Below are positions 1 through 10,844 of a stretch of DNA of 64,000 bases, piece by piece (within the stretch, counting starts at the first letter, position 1; each line of letters begins with the position of its first letter). The stretch is from Cristatella mucedo (taxonomy: Eukaryota; Bryozoa; Phylactolaemata; Cristatellidae). The translations under genes were made by a program, and so were the position numbers. Below the pieces are notes generated by a model. The model was not told where the DNA came from, searched no databases, and worked only from the letters and a program-made list of their open reading frames with translations. Location of the stretch: contig WPIO01000021.1 in the NCBI GenBank assembly GCA_009760855.2, positions 5,047,501 to 5,111,500 of the forward strand, given 5' to 3'.

Positions 1-560
1 TGGTGGCATCGAGATTTTCCGAGGAGCTAGCACGCAGAGCTTGGCCTGCTGTGGCCGGTCCCTTTTACGACAGTGCACCTCAACGTCTGACCCGGATGTC
101 CCACAGGCAAAGAGAACAAGGAGACTTCGTGAAACGTTCGCCTTGGAGGCGCTTTGCGAATAAGTACCGAGTGCACCGAGATCTCGCGACTGGTACTTGC
201 TCGCATTATGATGCAGCTCGGCTTTGATGCTCCTGGATGATCTGTCTAGGAATAGGCAGCCTTCATTCAATCGGGCTGCATGCGATTGTGAAGTAGCCTC
301 GAAGAGAGAGGCCGACATATTGTCGCAGAGGCCGAGCCCAGCTTGCTACCTGAAGAAGCTGGGAAAATTTGGCGACGCTCTATCCGATCCGCTGGTTTCA
401 CACATTCATTCAACAAGCTCCACTCGCCGAGCCTGGATGTCAGAAGCTCAGCTTCGGACATCCAGGTACGGACCTGTCTACCTGTCTAGTACCTGTACGG
501 TACTGTCTCCGATCCGACAACGATTGAAGTGTTTCAGGTCAGGCAAGTCAAGGGTAGCCT
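1..560. other. no recognisable gene
   Basis: Short overlapping open frames occur at 3-227 and 224-628 on the plus strand, but their translations show no domain, and no splice or polyadenylation context supports them. I see nothing else here apart from a local shuffled repetition of TACCTGTCTAGTACC-like words near 470-505. Confidence 0.4.
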
Positions 561-646
561 CATCTTCCCAACGAAGTGTACGTGAAATTAAATTGTGGAA
601 CTGCATCTTCCCAACGAAGTGTACGTAAAATTAAATTGTGGAACTG
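561..646. repeat. 43-bp tandem duplication (2 copies)
   Basis: The block starting CATCTTCCCAACGAAGTG occurs at 561-603 and again directly at 604-646 with one base change (CGTGAAA against CGTAAAA). The two copies abut exactly, which indicates a recent tandem duplication just upstream of the 12-bp minisatellite. Confidence 0.9.
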
Positions 647-702
647 CAGCATCTCGTTACATGCCTGCCTGGCTTGCTGCTCTCTTGTAAAAGAAAAAGA
701 AA

Positions 703-920
703 GATCCATCTCCTGATCCATCTCCTGATCCATCTCCTGATCCATCTCCTGATCCATCTCCTGATCCATCTCCTGATCCATCTCCTGATCCATCTCCTGA
801 TCCATCTCCTGATCCATCTCCTGATCCATCTCCTGATCCATCTCCTGATCCATCTCCTGATCCATCTCCTGATCCATCTCCTGATCCATCTCCTGATCCA
901 TCTCCTGATCCATCTCCTGA
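703..920. repeat. 12-bp minisatellite, about 18 perfect copies
   Basis: The unit GATCCATCTCCT repeats about 18 times without visible interruption. Because 12 is a multiple of 3 and the unit has no stop in several frames, it makes open frames on both strands (IHLL on plus, DQEM and RWIR on minus). These are repeat artefacts, and no flanking exon structure was found. Confidence 0.95.
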
Positions 921-1084
921 GGGATGGGAGACGGAGAGCCCTGGGCAGTTCGGTGCTGCTGGAGCGATGCATGATGCAGTGTGGTAGATACATGCGGTGC
1001 TAAACCGCTCTCGCCAGTTGGACGTTTAGAATAAGTCCACCGTGCAGAAGTAGCACTTGCACGAGTGGTCGCTGGTTCCTGCTG

Positions 1085-1165
1085 TTGTTCGGTTCATACA
1101 CGTAGCCGTGCTTCCTACAATAAACTGTTGGTGTTGGTCATCGGCTGACTTTCTGTGGGCCGTGA
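1085..1165 (+). repeat. interspersed repeat fragment, possibly LTR-like
   Basis: The stretch around AATAAACTGTTGGTGTTGG then CATCGGCTGACTTTCTG recurs with few changes at about 17545-17610. Both copies follow a GCCGTGC word and contain AATAAA, as the R region of an LTR would. No terminal TG..CA pair, primer-binding site or internal retrovirus-like coding region was seen, so the class is not settled. Confidence 0.45.
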
Positions 1166-1629
1166 GAACCAAACGACACCTGCCTAAGTCTTAGGATAAC
1201 AAACTGCTAAGTTCTCCTTTTCTTATGTACAAGCCTGTAAACATACACAAATTACTTAGATTAAAATGATATTTTACGCATTACCTAATAGTGCGGAACT
1301 AGCTCCAACTTGAGAGCACCAATCGTTCACCTGACCTTCGAGAGAGCTCTCTTCTAGAGCTCTCATGTTAAATGAAATGCCCAGAGCCTGCGTTGATCCA
1401 CAGCAGGTCTTGCCAAAGTACGCTTCGTAGGCCTCGCACAACGCTTAACGTAACGCTTCCGCGGTGTACGTTTTCGCACTAGTCTTGATTAATTGTTCAA
1501 CGCATCTAGCAAAGGGTATCGACGAGATGTAAGCAAACTTCTTGATGCCATGTCAATCGAGTATGAGTAATTACGATTCTCTTAATCTGCAATAACATGA
1601 ACTTAATCGAGTTGATTAGGATATTCACA

Positions 1630-2910
1630 TGCAATGCACTGCAATTGACTGCAATGGCCTGAGCAAATACAGCAATGTACTGCATTCCGCTACAAAATGC
1701 CCAGATATCGGATTCTCATCGCTTCAATTTTGAATATATATTAAAACACACTATGTTTAAACTGTAAATACATGATTGTCACCGATTGCGCACGTAAATC
1801 TTGGGCAATGCATGGCAATTGGCAGCAATGGCTCAAAGCCGCAATCCACTGCAACTCGACCAGAAATTGCCAGCGCTAAGCTAAAATTCTCGCTGCGTAT
1901 GACATTTCACTGCGCTTAAAATGCACTAGCATAATTTTAGCCCACTGCGCTCGTTCAATCTCAGGAAATATATGGCAGTCGACGGTAGTGGTCCGAACAA
2001 ATGCGGCAATCCATTACGATCCCTCACAAATAGCCAGAAAGAGGCTGTGTGAAGCTCCAACTTTTCTTGGCGACTACAGCGCACGGCGTTTAAAGTGCAA
2101 TCACATCAACCGTACGCGCACAGTACAATCTCGGGCAATAGACAGCAATGGCCCGGGCCAATGACGCAACTCCCTACAATCCACCGCAAATCGACCGGAA
2201 ACTGGCCGAACAAAGCTCCAATTCTCATGGCATATAACATTTCTTTGTTTTTAAAATGAATCCAAAATGTATAAGCCGTTTCACATCTTAATTGACAGGA
2301 ATTTCGCGGCAAGCGACGGGAATTGACGGAGCCAACACCACAACCTTGTTCGATTGCTCGCAAATTGACCAGAAAGTGGCTATGAGAAGCTCCAACTTTA
2401 CTTTCGTATTACAGCGCATTGCGTTTTAAGTGCAACCGCCTTATTTCAACCCAATGTGCACGTAAATCTGGGGCAATGCATGGCAATCGACAGAAATGGC
2501 TCGGCTCAAAGCCGCAATCCATCGAAACTCAACCAGAAATTGGCTTCGCGAAGCTACAATTCTCGCTGCATTTAACATTTCTGCGTTTAAAAGGGAGACC
2601 ATTAAATTCCAAAGCCATTTTTCGCGTTAATTGTCGGGCAGTGCACGGCAATCAATAGCAATGGCCGTGGCCAATACCGCAATTCATTGCAAATCGACCG
2701 GAATTGGAAGCTCCAATTCTCACGGCACATACAATTCTACTGCGTATAAAGTGCGCCCAGATAAATTGTAACCCACAGCGTCCGTTCAATTTTGGGCAAT
2801 GCACGGCAATCGACGGCAATGGCCGGGCGGCAAACACTGCAATCTCATTACGATCCGTCGCAAATCAAAAGAAAGTGGCTGGGAAAAGCTCCAACTCTTC
2901 TTGTATGTTA
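1630..2910. repeat. diverged tandem array, period about 165 bp, 8 copies
   Basis: An anchor resembling GCAATGCACGGCAATCGAC followed by GGCAATGGC recurs near 1632, 1804, 1965, 2134, 2297, 2472, 2637 and 2795, a spacing of 158-172 bp. Between anchors the order of words is kept: CAATCCAC, CGACCAGAAATTGGC, AAGCTCCAATTCTC, a T-rich stretch, then TTTAAAGTGC. Copies are well diverged. The period is close to nucleosome-repeat length, as in many satellites. Related sequence occurs at 18015-18415. Confidence 0.75.
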
Positions 2911-2929
2911 AAGATCAGCCGATTTGACC

Positions 2930-3170
2930 GCCTCATGTATGTAGCTGCAGAAGAGCCTTCTTGGTGGCTCTCGCCACCGCTTGCATTAAAAAATATACTA
3001 GCTGATTAAACAGCCTCTCTTTGTATAGCGACAGAAGAGCCTTTACGGCTATCACCACTGCTTGCAGTGGCGATAAGGGATCGTCCACCCACCGCAGGAT
3101 TCGAACCCACGACCTCGGGGCAGGGGTCGTGAAAAGCAACCGCCTTACATTGGGCACTAAGGGACTACAG
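2930..3170 (-). mobile_element. SINE-A (tRNA-derived) copy plus an adjacent partial copy
   Basis: Read on the minus strand, 3170-2990 has a tRNA-like head with a good B box (GGGTTCGAATCC), the GGCTCTTCTGTCGCTATACAAA body and the tail TTTAATCAGCTAGTAT. A second, truncated body lies at about 2985-2930 (plus-strand GAAGAGCC..GGTGGC..CACCGCTTGCA). Other copies are at 8757, 9298, 15985, 30618 and 49665. Confidence 0.75.
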
Positions 3171-3229
3171 CTCACTGTGTTTAGATTTTTAGTGAGTGCC
3201 ACACTAATCAAGTATTCAGCTATTCAGTG

Positions 3230-3850
3230 CAACCACAAATACTTGCTATTAAAAGTGTGCCCACATCCGCGGGCCCCCGCAGCCGCAGAGGTTGCAGGGC
3301 TCGCGCACAATGTCGCCGCCGCTTACGCGGCCGCGACATTGTGCGCAAATTTGCACGTGCACTGCTCACGACAACGGCTGCTCGTGCACGATAACAAATC
3401 GGGCTTCGCGGCGTGGCATCGTGTCTCGCACGCTCGTTCGTTACTGTTGCGCCACACCGGCGCCGCCGCTGCGTAAATCTATGCACCGCCTGAGGAGCTA
3501 CAAAGGGAGACGCGCAGTTCTCGGCGCCACGCCACGCTCCTTCGAGGTCGCCGAGTAGCCCCCCCCCCTAGGCAGAATCCCGGAGGCGGTGATCCTCTGC
3601 ATGACGACCTAGCCGAATAGATTAAACCAGAGAGCTGTTAAATAGAGGAAATTAAAGAGTAGTTTCAATGAACGGGCTCCGGTGAGGCTCCGGTTGCGAG
3701 CGGAAGATCTTACGTCATCACGCGTCGGCCAGTCAGCGCACCGACGCTGCCGTGGGCGTGAGCGCCGCTGTTTACGCAAGCCGGCGTGACTTGGCAAGAC
3801 TGCGGTTCGCAGCCGGCGACACTGTGGCGCCTACGGGCAAGGGGCATAGC
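3230..3850 (+). promoter_or_regulatory. GC-rich, CpG-rich upstream region of NR-A
   Basis: This stretch is clearly richer in G, C and CpG than its surroundings. It holds the 44-bp palindrome, an E-box CACGTG at 3354-3359 and a CRE-like TTACGTCA at 3710-3717. It directly precedes the receptor start codon, so it probably contains the promoter and 5' untranslated region. No convincing TATA box was seen. The transcription start is unknown. Confidence 0.45.
3303..3346. repeat. 44-bp near-perfect palindrome upstream of NR-A
   Basis: The arms are GCGCACAATGTCGC at 3303-3316 and its exact reverse complement at 3333-3346. After one C/C mismatch the pairing continues with GCCGC at 3318-3322 and GCGGC at 3327-3331, leaving a 4-base loop TTAC. 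It lies about 500 bp before the NR-A start codon, in GC-rich DNA. It could be a cruciform or a dyad binding site; the ACAAT core resembles HMG-box sites. No terminator-like T-run follows. Confidence 0.85.
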
Positions 3851-4238
3851 ATGGATTTCGACTTTTTCGACTCTTTCCTCCTCGATACCGATTTTGCTCT
3901 CTTGGAATCGGCATTTTCGACCGCTCCTGCCGGCGGTAGGAGCGACTCGCCTGGTCTAACTGGGGCGTCGCTGCTGGCGGCCGGCGCCGGTATGCTGGCG
4001 CCCGCCGCCGCTGGCATTCAGCCGTCCTGGTCCGCCCAGGGGCAGCCGTTGCCCGCACTGGAGCGCCTGTCGCCCTCTCCTAATTCGAGCGACTCCTGTG
4101 GGCCAGGCTCGGACGGCGGCGGCTCGCTGGCTACGCCGGACGACTCGCCGTCGGGCGGCGCGCGCAGCGAGCCGCCCAAGGCTCCCTACTTGCCGCCGTG
4201 CCGAGTTTGCAGCGGCCCGGCGTCCGGATTCCACTACG
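3851..4238 (+). CDS. NR-A exon 1: N-terminal domain and first half of zinc finger 1
   Basis: The ATG at 3851 has A at -3 and G at +4 and is the first in-frame ATG. The protein opens with MDFDFFDSFLLDTDFALLE, an acidic and aromatic/leucine motif that is repeated in NR-B, supporting this start and suggesting an AF-1 activation segment. A Gly/Ala/Ser/Pro-rich, probably disordered stretch follows. The exon ends with CRVCSGPASGFHY plus one base of a glycine codon. The donor is ACG|GTAGGC. The CxxC pair is the first half of zinc finger 1; the partner CEAC is in exon 2. Confidence 0.92.
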
Positions 4239-4342
4239 GTAGGCTGGGCAGCCGCTGCGCTGAGCTCGACATTCAGCGACGAATGCAGAGCGGGTGGGCG
4301 CCGCCTGAGGGCCCTGCCCGGGCAGCGCCCCCAGGCGGCCCG

Positions 4343-4343
<1 letters not shown>

Positions 4344-4423
<80 letters not shown>
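4344..4423. repeat. (CTG)n trinucleotide repeat, about 26 uninterrupted units, NR-A intron 1
   Basis: A pure GCT/CTG tract begins 105 bp after the exon 1 donor. If intron 1 were retained, the receptor frame would run from the half finger straight into about 26 consecutive cysteines and stop at 4463-4465. On the other strand it is CAG. Pure tracts of this length are usually polymorphic. Confidence 0.97.
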
Positions 4424-4847
4424 GTGTTCCGGCGCTCGCGCGCGCCACTCGAATATCCCCCGTAGCGGATGACAACACGGCGCAGGGAGCTACAAGACGG
4501 CAACACCTAGCGACGGTGCGATCTGAAATTGCCATGCCACAGTGTCGGCGAAGTGCATCCTAGCTTGTGCATAGCTTCTGCGAGAACTCGATTCAGTTCG
4601 GCCCCACCAGCCGACGTGCGTCCGGCACGAGGCAGGCTAGCGTATTTAAATATCTAGCACCTGCTCGACCGGTCACAGTCTTGGTGCAAATAATCACGTG
4701 GTACTTCCTCGGGCTTTGAACAGTCTCGTCCTTCCCCAGCGTGCAAGTGCTCCGAAATGCTATTGAGACGCTATACTTCGATCCTCCCTCATTTTCTCTC
4801 TGCTTTCGCCCACTTTCCCTCACTCTCATCTTTCTCGTTCTGTCCCT

Positions 4848-5215
<368 letters not shown>

Positions 5216-5704
5216 GCTGTCTCTGTATCTCTATTGTTTGTCCCTCTGTATCTCTCTCTCTTTTCTATTGCCATCTCTTTCCCTCCCTCCCTCTCTCTGT
5301 CAGCTCTCTTTCTCCTCTCTCACTCCAAATCGTGCAGCCGAAGTATGAGGCTGAGAGAGTCGGAGAGTGAAATGAAAAGGAATCATCTGTCTGAAAGCGA
5401 TCTTGCAATTACCTACATGGAGTCGGCGACATATCAGCGTCCATGCTGGTTGCACTGAGTTAAGAGCTGCTCTTGCTTCTGCAGAACTAAACTGCCAGCC
5501 AGTCTGGCAGTCTTGGGAAATGGGCAGGAGCACGGTCGTCACTCTACAGTTAAAGTGACTTTTTGGCTTGGCATCCATTCTCACAGTCACATTTAGTATG
5601 ATGTGTTGACGACACAGCGTGCACTTCGCCACGCTCTTGGCACCGTTCGTTGCCCTGCCACTGGAACTCAGGCCGTCTGAAGCCTTTGCCATTGTGCATC
5701 ATAG

Positions 5705-5872
5705 GTGTCAACACGTGCGAAGCTTGCAAGGGATTCTTCCACCGAAGTCTTCGCCGACGCTCGCCGTACAAGTGCAGCAAAGATAGCAAGTGCTACATCT
5801 CGTATTTGAGCCGAGGCACGTGCTCTGCGTGCCGCTACCAAAAATGCCTTGCCATTGGCATGACAAAAGACG
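5705..5872 (+). CDS. NR-A exon 2: rest of the DNA-binding domain
   Basis: The acceptor is CATCATAG|GTGTC and the donor is GACG|GTACGT. The exon is 168 bp, the same as in NR-B. It encodes VNTCEACKGFFHRSLRR, finishing zinc finger 1 with the P-box CEACKG (most receptors have CEGCKG), then finger 2 with C-x5-C-x9-C-x2-C spacing (KCSKDSKC .. GTCSACRYQKC) and the start of the C-terminal extension, GMTKD. All eight zinc-binding cysteines are present across exons 1 and 2. The split codon G|CC into exon 3 gives Ala. Confidence 0.95.
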
Positions 5873-6034
5873 GTACGTCTAGGTGGCCACCGGTGCCGTC
5901 CGGTCATGCCCGCTCCGATGACCGAAACTTCGGTTGCTTCTCTCTCTCGGTCTGACTTTCTTTGTCTATCCCCTCTCTGCCTGTCCTCTCTGCCTTATCT
6001 CCCCATTCTGTTTCTTCTCTGTCTGTCTCCCTGA

Positions 6035-6198
<164 letters not shown>

Positions 6199-7099
6199 TT
6201 GTTCTATCTTCTGGAGCTTAGTATTTCCTAGGCTGCTGGCCATGTAGGCTGCCACAATGCCACACAGCCTGGCCCTGCCCTAGGGCTCCAGACAGTTCCA
6301 ACGATCTCTTACTGGGGGCAGAGTGACATGCTGGTGCCTGTCCCTCATCGACCAAGCGACCAGAGATGGTTCCAAGTGGTTATCCAGCCACAGCCGACTC
6401 TGCTGCACATCATGCTGTCACTGCTTGCCAACGGGTGCCTGCAGGTGACTGCACAGCAGACAGCCGCAGTGTGTCTGCATGTATGCGCAGTGTGTCCGCA
6501 TGTATGCGGACGCCTCATGTGGGCCTGATTGCTGGGCCACGGTAGCTGGGCACGATATTATGTACTGATCGTGGCAAATACGCCACTAATGTGAGGAGCA
6601 ACTTCTGAGGCTGCTCATTGATCAGGGAGGGCGATGCAGCCACACAGCCGAAGCTAGGACGCGCACACGTTTGCATGCGGCCATCGCAGCCAATCAGCTC
6701 ATCAGCTGTGCAGACTGCCTAACCGCGTGCCGTGGCATCGCCTGTCCTGCTACTTTCTCCAGCTGTGTCCAACCAAGGTAAGTGTAGGTGTAGGTGTCTC
6801 TCTCTTCTTCTCTCCCCCTCTCTCTGGCCCTCATCTCTTGCTCTTATCTTTCACCTTCTATTCCACTCCCTTCTCCCATCCTCTGTCTCATCTCCATCTC
6901 TCTTTGTCTCTCTCTACCCTGTTTTCCTCTCTCACTCGAAGTCGTGCTGTCAGAGAATGTGTCGCCGGCGTTGGCCGAGCGGCTTGTGGGACTAATATAA
7001 CTGAGGGGATAGTTCTTGTCTAGGATGGTTACTTGGGACCCGACTCTCAAGTCTCGTCGATCCCAAGTTCACAATTGATGGGTAGCTAGTTGGCTGACA

Positions 7100-7266
7100 T
7101 ACACCTTGACCTACGTGACCTTGTCAGCCGATAGAGGTTGGGTGCTCGGCTTGATCAAGGTCTGGCCGAGGTTGTGGGCTCGAGCCTTGTGGCATATGTG
7201 AAGCGCCTGAATGGGGATTAAATTCTCTTAGGGTGCTATGCAAGTGAATTTTATTTATTTATTTTA
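7100..7266 (+). mobile_element. SINE-B copy (tRNA head, L2-type tail), diverged
   Basis: A tRNA-like head (GGTTGTGGGCTCGAGCC as B-box region) leads into GCATATGTGAAGCGCCTGAAT and ends GTGCTATGCAAGTGAATTTTATTTATTT. It matches better copies at 35822 and 45714. Its 5' limit is uncertain. Confidence 0.65.
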
Positions 7267-7334
7267 TAATTATTCACGGGAGTGTCAGATTGCACTGCCG
7301 GTAACAGTAGGGCTAATACACAGACACACACTCT

Positions 7335-8030
7335 GGGCTTTCATTTGTAGACAGATGACACACAGCTGTACATGTGCTTTGATCCTTTAAAGCTTCTCGA
7401 ACACTCAGCTTTCTTGCTGTGTGTATTGCTGAGATTCGTGCTTGGATGGCAAAAGTCTTTCTCCAATTGATTGACAATACAACTAACTTACTAGTTACAG
7501 GCAAATTAAGTGTGACTTAGAAATTGGAAAACTTTTTCCTCAGAACGGGATCGACCAGCACATGCTGCTGCTGCTGCATCTGCACGAAATCTAGGTGTAC
7601 TGTTTCAAAACTCAGCAGCTAGGCTTGTCTGTCGTGAACATTACAGTTACCACGTCACTTCTTATCACAACTTGCAGTTATCACCACTTCACTTCTTATC
7701 GACTTGCAATGGCTCTCCTTCAAACAGGATATCGACTTCAAGGTTTTTTCACTCACTTTAGGTCTACTTCATTCTCTTGCTCCAGCCTGTCTATACGACT
7801 ACTTCCTTATCAGGTGAGGCATTATTCTCCCTGCTCTCCTGACTCAAGTTGCTTAGCTGTGCCTCTAACTACCCTCAAATCCACTGGAAACAGTGCTATT
7901 AGTTTGTATGCTCCCAAATCCTGGAATTCATTGCACTATGCATGTTGTCACTAACCAATTGACATGTTTCCTTTGCAGCATACCTAACGTGCCTAGACGG
8001 AGATTTTGTGCTCTTAGGACTTGATACCAA
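7335..8030 (+). mobile_element. L2-type LINE fragment, decayed reverse transcriptase and 3' end
   Basis: Translations in changing frames resemble the LINE copies elsewhere in the window: DDTQLYMCFDP near 7345, then sequence matching the NLLV..KPSV region, a deletion, then CRER-like, FKVLSLTFRSL-like and SWN.LP-like sequence to about 8030. Several frameshifts and stops make it a dead copy in NR-A intron 2. Confidence 0.7.
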
Positions 8031-8166
8031 CGTCTTATGATTATTGTTGCAATTGCTCCACGGTTTTTAATGAGGAGTCACGATATGGCCTTTGCATTGC
8101 TCCAGAGTGTGACAGGCGTGTTGGACAACCTGTCGTCTGCCTGGTTTGGTAGCTCTCTCTAGCGCT

Positions 8167-8168
<2 letters not shown>

Positions 8169-8223
<55 letters not shown>
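8169..8223. repeat. (CA)n microsatellite
   Basis: About 27 CA units in NR-A intron 2, with a slightly impure 3' end (CGCACA). Confidence 0.95.
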
Positions 8224-8228
<5 letters not shown>

Positions 8229-8756
8229 TTGCACAGGACCTGTGTAGGATTAGCTGGACACTGTGTGTGCCTTAGCACCGACCAGGTGTGTGCCATTTAG
8301 GCTGTATTCCCAAGTGCTCAACTGCCTGCTGTGGTTGGGCATCACGATTCCGTGGGATATTCTTCTCCAAGGGGACCGTGTAAGGATGTGAGGGGGGCAG
8401 ATGCCACATCTCCACTGGCGATGTCGTTCGAGATGTACCAAGCGGCTCTACCTCGATCAGAGGGAAGAGCCGCTATTATCTCCACTTGGTTTCAGAGGCT
8501 GCGAGTACAACTCCCGAGGATGACACAACATGTATGCTATCTGTTTGGGGTGTGCAGGGCCTAGCAATCCGGCCTCAGTGGGTCAGCTTCTTATTTCTCC
8601 TTGTGCAGAGTACCTATCTAGCACCCACTGGAATAAGCTGTGTGGCGAACCAGTGGCTCAACCGCTTGGCCCTGACGTATTTCGTTTGTAATCCTGGTCG
8701 GCCTTTCTACCGAGAATAGCCTCCCATCTTTTATAGAGGAGAATGTCTATGACACG

Positions 8757-8940
8757 GTGAGCCGTGATGGCACACTGGGTAAGGCAGTGTTGCTTTTCAC
8801 GACCTCGGTACCGAGGTCGTGGGTTCGAATCCTGCTGTCGGCGGCTCTTTATCGCTGCTGCAAGCGGTGGAGCTAGCCGTAAAGGCTTTTCTGTCGCTAT
8901 GCAAAAAGAGGCTTTTAAATCAGCTAGTATTTATTTTATT
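8757..8940 (+). mobile_element. SINE-A copy
   Basis: A tRNA-like head begins AGCCGTGATGGCACACTGGG, with a perfect B box GGGTTCGAATCC near 8820. The body GTAAAGGCTTTTCTGTCGCTATGCAAAAAG leads to the tail TTTTAAATCAGCTAGTATTT. This is one of the best copies in the window. Confidence 0.8.
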
Positions 8941-9297
8941 TGTGACATCCAGGAAATCACATATGGCAGTCACAAAACAGTATCCTTGGACAATGGCTCC
9001 TATGTGTGAAACAGAAGTAAAAACTGCAAAAACAGGCTCATTCGGCTTGTTTTCTGCCCCCCCGATTTAGCAAATCAACATGGCTGCAGGCACCATTTGT
9101 GATCAGGACTGCTAACTCAAATGGAAAATGAATATTTGTATTTTTATGGGATACCTATGGTTTGGTAGCTGTATAGGTCAAGACTTTATTGTACCCGAGA
9201 ACATTGGAGGTTGCATAGCTTGATTCCGTTATTGCATGAATTCTATTGACCAGCCCTAAATGTGTCTGTACGTGCAGATACATGCTGTGTGTTCATG

Positions 9298-9475
9298 TTG
9301 GTGAGCCGTAATGGCTCACTAGGCAAGGCGGTTGCTTTTCATGACCTTGAGGTCGTAGGTTCGAATTCTGCAGTGGGCGATCCTTTATTGCCACTGCAAG
9401 CGGTGGTGATAGCCGTAAAGGCTCTTTTGTCGCTATACAAAAAGAAGCTGTTAAATCAGCTAGTATTTTTTGTAG
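9298..9475 (+). mobile_element. SINE-A copy
   Basis: Same layout as the copy at 8757: GTGAGCCGTAATGGCTCACT head, TAGGTTCGAATTC B box, GCCACTGCAAGCGGTGGTGAT middle, TGTCGCTATACAAAAAG and TTAAATCAGCTAGTATTT tail. It is in the same orientation, 0.5 kb away. Confidence 0.8.
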
Positions 9476-9608
9476 ACCAGTAAGCAATAATAAAGTCCAG
9501 CAGCAGTTGCTCTCCATCGTCAAACTGATGTGTATATGCACGTGTCTATGTACGAAAACTCCGAGCTTCAGAAATTGAACAGATCACTAAATTAATTTAC
9601 ACCTTGTT

Positions 9609-9775
9609 AAATATAATTCATTTGTATAGCACCCTAAGAGAACTCAATCTCTATTCAGGCACTTTGCATATGCTGCAGGGCTCGAACCCACGACCTCGGC
9701 CATCAAATACATTCACCCTGACCTCGGTTGGTACCAGCAACTTAACCACAGAGCCAAACCAGCTCGGTGGAGGAT
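9609..9775 (-). mobile_element. SINE-B copy
   Basis: On the minus strand it starts near GAGCTGGTTTGGCTCTGTGG, has GGTCGTGGGTTCGAGCC as B-box region and ends GGGTGCTATACAAATGAATT. The tail words match the L2-type LINE tail. Confidence 0.75.
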
Positions 9776-10029
9776 AATCGGAATTTAGGTGGGTTAGAAA
9801 GGTCTGTTGGTTCAGCCACCGAGCGAGATCTATCGGAAACACGTCAGATAAATGCGTACTTGTGACTTAGCGGCATTTTCACATACCATAAATCCAAGCA
9901 CAGTATGACGGAATTACAGTGTGAAGGCATGCAGCGATCGTGTTGCAAGTCGGGAAGTGACATCTAGCGTCTTCTGAAGTAGCATTAGGTACCCAGCTGG
10001 TGGAGCAGAAATCTCTGGCTTGCATTCTG

Positions 10030-10310
10030 AGTGTAGTTCGTGTGCTCCCAGAGCCTAGAACTCACTCCCGACTGACGTCGCGATATCCCCCCCCCCGACA
10101 TCGTGTTATACCCCTGACGAGACGGCATTTAAAAAGAATCTAAGAAACGAACCTGTTCCTCACAGCACTGGCTGTGTCCTTGTGGTTTGTCCTTTGTGTG
10201 CTTTTGAGTGCTGACACCGTTGGTCATGCTTCCTTCACAGCATATGTAACGTGCCTAGAAAGAGATTAAGTTCTCTGAGGGCATAATACAAATTATTATT
10301 ATTTTTATTG
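10030..10310 (+). mobile_element. L2-type LINE 3' end fragment
   Basis: Starts in the last codons of the reverse-transcriptase frame (TCGTGTGCTCCCAGAGCCT, as in SYAPKVWNSLP), runs through the 3' UTR and ends with GTGCCTAGAAAGAGATTAAG, TTCTCTGAGGGC and an ATTATTATT-like tail. It lies in NR-A intron 2. Confidence 0.75.
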
Positions 10311-10844
10311 TTTGTGTCGAATGAACACTATGATTATGGACTGCAATTTTTCATTAATCCTGGTTCTAGCCCCACATAAATAAAAATTGTGCTCGTCTTA
10401 CCCTCTTGCATAAAAATGTTGCACCCCTTGCCCCCTTGCCCCCCCCCCCAGATGAAATCCCTTGCTCTGCCACTGTCGATGCTTGTCTGTTCAAGGGCCA
10501 CAAACCAACTTAGCCACCATGAAAAAATTACTGGAAGTGGCCAATAAAAAATGAACAATAAAGGGAGCTTAAAAATAACGGTAGCTGGTAGCATTCTTAG
10601 CATACTGTTGCTGATTGACTTTTTGTCATAAATCAATAGAATGTCCAAAATCACTAGAATCATCTAGTAAGCAAACCTAATTTAGCCACGTTGCAATGCG
10701 CCCAGAGCATCGTTATTCATAATTCGTGAGAGCAAAGGCGGGAATATTTCGGTGGCTGGCTGCATAAGAGCGGAGCCTTCTCACTTGTGCATTGAAACGC
10801 TCGTTGGCAACACTTCCTTAATTTCTCTGCCAGATCGAGCAGAT

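Noticed and set aside
703-920. CRISPR-like array
   Set aside because: The repeat units abut with no spacers, and the window is clearly animal DNA.
560-1003. 117-121 aa frames rich in DQEM, RWIR or IHLL
   Set aside because: Produced by the 12-bp minisatellite, which is open in several frames on both strands.
4131-4535. Polyserine, polyglutamine and polyalanine frames across the CTG tract
   Set aside because: The tract lies downstream of a verified splice donor; NR-B lacks it at the same place.
8757-9475. Possible tRNA genes
   Set aside because: The tRNA-like heads are followed by SINE bodies and tails, repeat many times and do not fold as full cloverleaves by eye.
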